64,000 nt of DNA from Micromonospora globbae. Lineage in GTDB: Bacteria > Actinomycetota > Actinomycetes > Mycobacteriales > Micromonosporaceae. The notes beneath the pieces are model-generated. The model did no database searches. It was not told the origin of the DNA and saw nothing but the letters and a program-made list of their open reading frames with translations. Below are positions 59,974 to 64,000 of the stretch, in pieces. The translations under genes were made by a program, and so were the position numbers. The DNA is taken from positions 1-64,000 of the forward strand of contig NZ_RAQQ01000014.1 of the NCBI RefSeq assembly GCF_003610785.1, written 5' to 3'. The stretch's first letter is position 1; every line of letters begins with the position of its first letter.

Positions 59974-62103
59974 CTACCGGCCGTTGCCGGTGTTCCGGAC
60001 GCCGAACGTGTAGTCCGCGTCGAGGAACGTGAGGTCGCCGGTCGGCAGGTTGGAGATCAGGACGGCGAAGTCGTCCTGGTTGCCGTTGGCGCACTTCGTG
60101 TTCAGACCGCTGGCCGTGAACTGGTCACCGGTGAACCGGTAGACCCAGTTGCCGGCGCCGTCGGTCGTCTCCCCCGCCGAGGTGGTGCCCGGCGTGAGGT
60201 CGCAGTGCGCGACGACCTGGACGGTCCAGTTGTTGTCCTGGGCGCCGGTGGTGGTGAACCAGTCGCCGGCCGGCGAGGACAGCGTGGCGTCCGCGCCGTT
60301 GACCCGCACGTCGTCGACGAACCACCCCGTGTCGAGGTACGCGGCGTCGGTCGAGTAGCGGAACCGGACGTCGGTGGCGCCGGCCGGCAGGTCGGCGGTG
60401 AGGTGCACGTAGACCGGGTCGTCCACGAAGTACTCGCCGCCGGAGGTGCCGGTCAGGCCGTTGCCCTCCTCGTTGTTGCCGTGCGGGTTGTCGTCGGTGG
60501 TGACGACCTGCCCGGCGTCGTCGCGCAGCGGGACGGTCACCCACTGGCCGCCCACCAGGGCCTCGACGAAGCCGTAGTCCCAGCCCTCCTCGATGAAGTT
60601 CCAGCTCCAGAAGTCCAGCGAGGTGACCCGGCCGGAGGTGTCGACGTCGAGGACGTTGTCCGACTGGCTCTCGTAGCCGGCGTACCAGTGGGTCGTGCCG
60701 GTGTGCGGGGCGATCACCGTCTCGTCGTCGCCGTCGAAGGCGAGGGCGACGGTCGGGCCGGGGTTGCGGAACCGCTCGACCGACATGCCGAACGGCACGG
60801 CGGTGGTGTCGGGCCGGTTCTTCAGCCGGGCCCACTTGGCCTCCGGCGTGGCGCCCTGGTAGCTGCCGCGACCGCCCCAGTACACGTCGTCGGCGATGTC
60901 GATGGTCCAGGACGTGTCGGCCGGGTCGCCGAAGTTGAACGCCTTGATGTCGTAGACCGGCGAGTCCTCGTCGTCCAGGTAGACGGCCACCGACCAGTCC
61001 CGGAACAGCTGCTCGGCGCTGCGCAGGTTCGCGCCGGTCGTCGAGTTGAACCGGTTGATGGCGTTCTGCACGCCGACCATGCCGTCGGCCTGCTCCTCGA
61101 AGATCATCTTGATGAGCAGGTCGCCGCCGGCGGCGTCGTACTGCTTGTCCGGCGTGAAGGTCCCGTCACCGTTGCCGCCGGCCTGCTCCCACAGGTACTG
61201 GAAGTAGGTGAACGCCGCACCGTAGTTGGCCAGCGTGCCGCCCCAGCGGGTCAGCGACGTCTCCTCGTAGAAGACCTGCTGGTTCGACAGGTGCGAGCCG
61301 CCCGCGTCGAGGCCGTTGAGGAAGATCGCGAAGTCCGCGAGACCCTCGTCGACCCAGGAGAGCTCGCCCGGGTCGCTGTAGTTGTGCAGCAGGTGCTCCA
61401 ACTCGTGGGCGACGGTGCCCTCGTACAGCTCGGGGCGGTCGTTGGCCGGGTCGTCGTCGCGCCACGGGGCGTCGTTCGGACCCACCCGGTTCGCCCAGTC
61501 GAGGGCGTCGACGACGATGACGTTCATGCCGTTGCTCTCGATGAAGTCGGGCGCGAAGTACCCGGCCGTGTACGAGGTGACGGCGCAGTCGTAGTACGCC
61601 TCGTCCTGGATGTTGTAGAGGACCATCACGAGGGAGTCGCTGGCCGGCTCGTCCGGGTCGGCCGCGTCCATCAGGCCGAAGTGTTCCTCGTCCACGGCCA
61701 CGATCTGGTTGGCGAGCTTGTCGCCGACGTAGTCGATCTGCGCCTGGGTGAGGGTGAACTGCGCCGCCGTGGCGGTGGCGCAGGGGGTGAACTCGTCGCC
61801 CGGGTTGTGGTCGAACTGCGGGTCGAGGCTGGCGACACCGGCGGGCACCGAGCCGTCCAGTGGCGTGCCGACCGGCACGTAGATGTAGACCGGGGTGCCG
61901 TCGGGGGTGGTGTTGGCGTACACCCGGGTGAAGTCCTGGTTGTACGTCCCACCCGCCGCGCTGTCGTTGATGGGCAGCGTGATGGTCGGCTCGCCGGGAA
62001 GGTTCTCGTGGTCGTTCGCCTGTGCCGGGGTCGAGACCGTGAAGGCGAGCGCCGTCACGCCCGCCGCCACGGCCGCGAACCGGCTCGGTCGTCTCATTCG
62101 CAC
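59974..62103 (-). CDS. Secreted M6-type (immune inhibitor A-like) metalloprotease
   Basis: A 709-residue exported protease. Signal peptide (MRMRRPSRFAAVAAGVTALAF...QAND); catalytic domain with VAHELEHLLHNYSD (HExxH) and a downstream SWVDEGLADFA with the third ligand Glu; C-terminal beta-sandwich regions rich in Asp and Gly (YWGGRGSYQG, WFVDDVRVNG). The SD AGGAGG is 9 bases from GTG 62103; ATG 62097 is also in frame. M6 proteases digest extracellular proteins. Confidence 0.9.
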   Translation of the reverse strand: MRMRRPSRFAAVAAGVTALAFTVSTPAQANDHENLPGEPTITLPINDSAAGGTYNQDFTRVYANTTPDGTPVYIYVPVGTPLDGSVPAGVASLDPQFDHNPGDEFTPCATATAAQFTLTQAQIDYVGDKLANQIVAVDEEHFGLMDAADPDEPASDSLVMVLYNIQDEAYYDCAVTSYTAGYFAPDFIESNGMNVIVVDALDWANRVGPNDAPWRDDDPANDRPELYEGTVAHELEHLLHNYSDPGELSWVDEGLADFAIFLNGLDAGGSHLSNQQVFYEETSLTRWGGTLANYGAAFTYFQYLWEQAGGNGDGTFTPDKQYDAAGGDLLIKMIFEEQADGMVGVQNAINRFNSTTGANLRSAEQLFRDWSVAVYLDDEDSPVYDIKAFNFGDPADTSWTIDIADDVYWGGRGSYQGATPEAKWARLKNRPDTTAVPFGMSVERFRNPGPTVALAFDGDDETVIAPHTGTTHWYAGYESQSDNVLDVDTSGRVTSLDFWSWNFIEEGWDYGFVEALVGGQWVTVPLRDDAGQVVTTDDNPHGNNEEGNGLTGTSGGEYFVDDPVYVHLTADLPAGATDVRFRYSTDAAYLDTGWFVDDVRVNGADATLSSPAGDWFTTTGAQDNNWTVQVVAHCDLTPGTTSAGETTDGAGNWVYRFTGDQFTASGLNTKCANGNQDDFAVLISNLPTGDLTFLDADYTFGVRNTGNGR

Positions 62104-62453
62104 GCGGCTGTGCCTCCTGCCGAGTGAGGCTGGGTTGCAACACCCAACCATTGATCCAACAACTTGGATGTAACGTTTCCGGCCCCGGTGACGCTGCACC
62201 GAAACCGCCCCTGAGCTGGGGTTTCGCTCCACAGCAGACCACTTCGGACGATGAGTTGCGAAGGACCGTCAGGTCACAGGTGCATCACGAAGAGATGGTG
62301 GTCGAGGCGCCGGACGGAGGAGGGCCGGGTCGGCGTACCGGTCACCTCCGGCCACGCCCGGCCGAACTTCCCGGCCCCGCCGGGAGGCTGCTCCCGTGCC
62401 TCCCGGGAAGCCCGGGCGACAGCCTTGCCGCAGATCGCTCGGAGGGAGACACG
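62104..62453. other. Divergent intergenic region
   Basis: About 350 bases between the protease and the next membrane gene. It includes AT-rich palindromic pieces (ATCCAA-caac-TTGGAT at 62154-62169; GTTGCAAC within TGGGTTGCAACACCC at 62131-62145) likely to be operators or promoter parts of the protease. Confidence 0.5.
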
Positions 62454-63047
62454 ATGCGTACGGTGGTTCATCGCCTGGCACGGGTGCCGTTGGGAACGGT
62501 CGGCCTGGTGATCGTCGTGTGCGCGGCCATGGCGGCCGTGCACGTGCTGCTGGTCCGGCACGTCCACGAGACCGGCGGGGAGGAGTGGCCCCAGTGGGTG
62601 GCCCGGTTGACCATCGAGTCGTACTGGGGGCTGCTGCCGTTGGCGTTCCTGGCGCTGTGGGCGCGCGTGCGGGAACGGGCCGGGCTGCCCGGCCGGGTCG
62701 GTGCGGCGCTGATGGCGCTCGGCCCCGTCGCCGCGCTGCTCATCACGGTCGCCGCCATCGTCTGGGGCGGCATCCTGGGCCGCGGCGACCTTCCCGAGTC
62801 GGTGATGTCGTTGGAGCTGCTCTTCTACGGCATGATGCTCGGCGTGCTGGTGACCGGTGCGGCGTTCCTGCGTCTCGCCGGACACCGCCTGTGGGGCGTG
62901 ATGCTGATCGCCGGCCTGCTCGCGGACTTCGTGATGCCGCTGGCGCTGTCCGCGGTGTACGTGGTCTTCGGTCTCGTGCTGGTGGCCGACGCCGTCCGCA
63001 CGGCCCGCCGCGGAGGCACCACGCCGGCCGCCGAGCCCGCGCACTGA
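62454..63047 (+). CDS. Multispanning membrane protein
   Basis: A 197-residue protein with five or six membrane helices (LGTVGLVIVVCAAMAAVHVLL, LLPLAFLALWARV, VAALLITVAAIVWGGIL, LLFYGMMLGVLVTGAAF, VMLIAGLLADFVMPLALSAV) and a Gly/Ala tail. No family recognised. SD GGAGGGAG is 6 bases before ATG 62454. It is followed 13 bases later by a sensor-like gene. Confidence 0.75.
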   Translation: MRTVVHRLARVPLGTVGLVIVVCAAMAAVHVLLVRHVHETGGEEWPQWVARLTIESYWGLLPLAFLALWARVRERAGLPGRVGAALMALGPVAALLITVAAIVWGGILGRGDLPESVMSLELLFYGMMLGVLVTGAAFLRLAGHRLWGVMLIAGLLADFVMPLALSAVYVVFGLVLVADAVRTARRGGTTPAAEPAH

Positions 63048-63060
63048 ACGGAGGGCGCCG

Positions 63061-64000
63061 ATGAGTGGGGCCACGGTGACGAGCGGCGTCGGGGGCGAGA
63101 GGGGGCACCCGCCGGCCGCCGCCGTCACCGTGGCCGCCGCCGCGGGCGCCGTCGTCCTCGGTGCGCTGCTGTGGGCGTCGGCCGGCCGGGGGATGAACTG
63201 GACCCTGGCCGGCAACATCTGCCACAGCCTGCTGCTGGCCACGTCGGGCTGGTGGTTGGGGCGCAGCCGCGCCGGGCGGGCGGTGGGCTGGTTGCTGCTC
63301 GGATCCGGCACCGCCGGCGCGGTCGACGTGCTGGCCGCCGGCTGGACGGCCGCGGGCGTCGCCGCCGGCTGGCCCGGGTCGCAGGTGACGGCCTGGGTCC
63401 AGCTCTGGCTGTGGGCGTTGTTCGTCGTCCCGCTGTTCACCGTGCTGCCCGCGGTCTTCCCGGACGGGCGGCCACCGGCGGCCAGGCTGCGGTGGGTGCC
63501 CTGGCTGGGTGCCGCGGCCACCGCCGTGACGGCACTCGACGGCGCGCTGGGCCCCGGTCCGCTGCCGGTCGCCGGGGATCCGCCGCCGGCCAACCCGCTC
63601 GCGGTCGGGTTCGCGCCCGTCCTCTCCGCCGCGTCGGCGCTCACCGTCGGCGCCGCCGTCCTGGCGGCCGTCGCGAGCCTGGCGCTGCGGTGGCGGCGCG
63701 CCGACCCGACCCAGCGGCAGCAGATGAAGTTCCTCTGGTACGCCGTCGCCGTCGTCCTGGGCATCGAACTGGCCGGCGGGCTGATGCCCTACCAGGTGGC
63801 CCAGACGGGCTACTTCCTCATCCCGGTGCTGCTGGTCGGTGCCATCGTCCTGTCCGTACGCCGCTACCGGCTCTACGACATCGACCCGTTCATCCGGCGG
63901 ACGGCGGTCCTCGCCGCGCTCACCACGCTCATCTTCGCGGTCTACCTCGGCATCGTCTCGCTGCTGGGAACCGCGGTCGGACCCGCCCCCGGGCTCGCGC
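63061..64000 (+). CDS. Membrane protein, probable N-terminal part of a NarL-type sensor kinase (partial)
   Basis: ATG at 63061 opens an uninterrupted frame to the window end (313 residues visible). It has about eight membrane helices; the stretch RRYRLYDIDPFIRRTAVLAALTT followed by a further helix is typical of actinobacterial sensor kinases just before their HAMP/kinase part. The kinase domain would lie beyond 64000, so this is inference. CGGAGGGCGCCG precedes the start. Confidence 0.7.
   Translation, partial: MSGATVTSGVGGERGHPPAAAVTVAAAAGAVVLGALLWASAGRGMNWTLAGNICHSLLLATSGWWLGRSRAGRAVGWLLLGSGTAGAVDVLAAGWTAAGVAAGWPGSQVTAWVQLWLWALFVVPLFTVLPAVFPDGRPPAARLRWVPWLGAAATAVTALDGALGPGPLPVAGDPPPANPLAVGFAPVLSAASALTVGAAVLAAVASLALRWRRADPTQRQQMKFLWYAVAVVLGIELAGGLMPYQVAQTGYFLIPVLLVGAIVLSVRRYRLYDIDPFIRRTAVLAALTTLIFAVYLGIVSLLGTAVGPAPGLA

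Overview
The window is about 64 kb of very GC-rich DNA with almost every third codon position G or C, many GTG starts, and several start codons that sit 6-7 bases downstream of a TAnnnT box with no Shine-Dalgarno sequence. Together with a cysM-cysO-mec sulfur-carrier cluster, a CebR-type cellulase operator, F420-dependent enzymes and large LuxR (LAL) regulators, this points to a filamentous actinomycete, most likely a Micromonosporaceae member. The family assignment is inference; no rRNA or tRNA gene was seen. I found no prophage, transposase or CRISPR array.

Layout. 1-5.6 kb: histidine utilisation operon (M20 amidohydrolase, hutF, hutI, hutH), preceded by an 80-bp tandem repeat and threaded with short intergenic repeat elements that start on stop codons. 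5.6-13.3 kb: a leftward block resembling the mycobacterial clpS-DUF2017-mec-cysO-cysM-(Rv1339)-rph-rdgB neighbourhood, with two GT4 glycosyltransferases inserted. 13.5-21.1 kb: a degenerate dynamin-like GTPase, a LAL regulator, pncB and pncA (NAD salvage) and an MFS transporter. 21.6-32.9 kb: ctaD, an FAD monooxygenase, a secreted GH12-CBM2 cellulase under CebR-type boxes, a peptidoglycan amidase with a split leader, an aldo/keto reductase, a LigD-type 3'-phosphoesterase fused to a broken ligase domain, threonine synthase, a GH15 enzyme and a cupin. 33-39.8 kb: an OmpR-type two-component system with a PepSY protein, a T4-beta-family protein, a cysteine-less HesB-like protein and a flavin monooxygenase. 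40-49.9 kb: cell-wall peptidases (S13, M15), F420/FMN split-barrel enzymes, a pentapeptide-repeat protein, a serine beta-lactamase-fold hydrolase, a caspase-like His/Cys protein and two copies of an uncharacterised CRND/CRLHRWG family. 50-54.6 kb: a NarL-type two-component system divergent from an ABC exporter. 54.7-59.8 kb: a membrane protein and a tight five-gene operon (Ycf46-like AAA+ ATPase, DUF1257-like, DUF2997, membrane HHH protein, radical SAM activase). 60-64 kb: an M6 metalloprotease, a membrane protein and a sensor-like membrane protein cut by the window end.

The best candidates for undescribed biology are the Ycf46/DUF1257/DUF2997/HHH/radical-SAM operon (55.8-59.8 kb), CysO with a 34-residue tail after its diglycine next to a JAMM protease, and the caspase-like protein at 47.6-48.2 kb. 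Also notable are the stop-codon-to-SD intergenic repeat family and the PE-pseudoligase.
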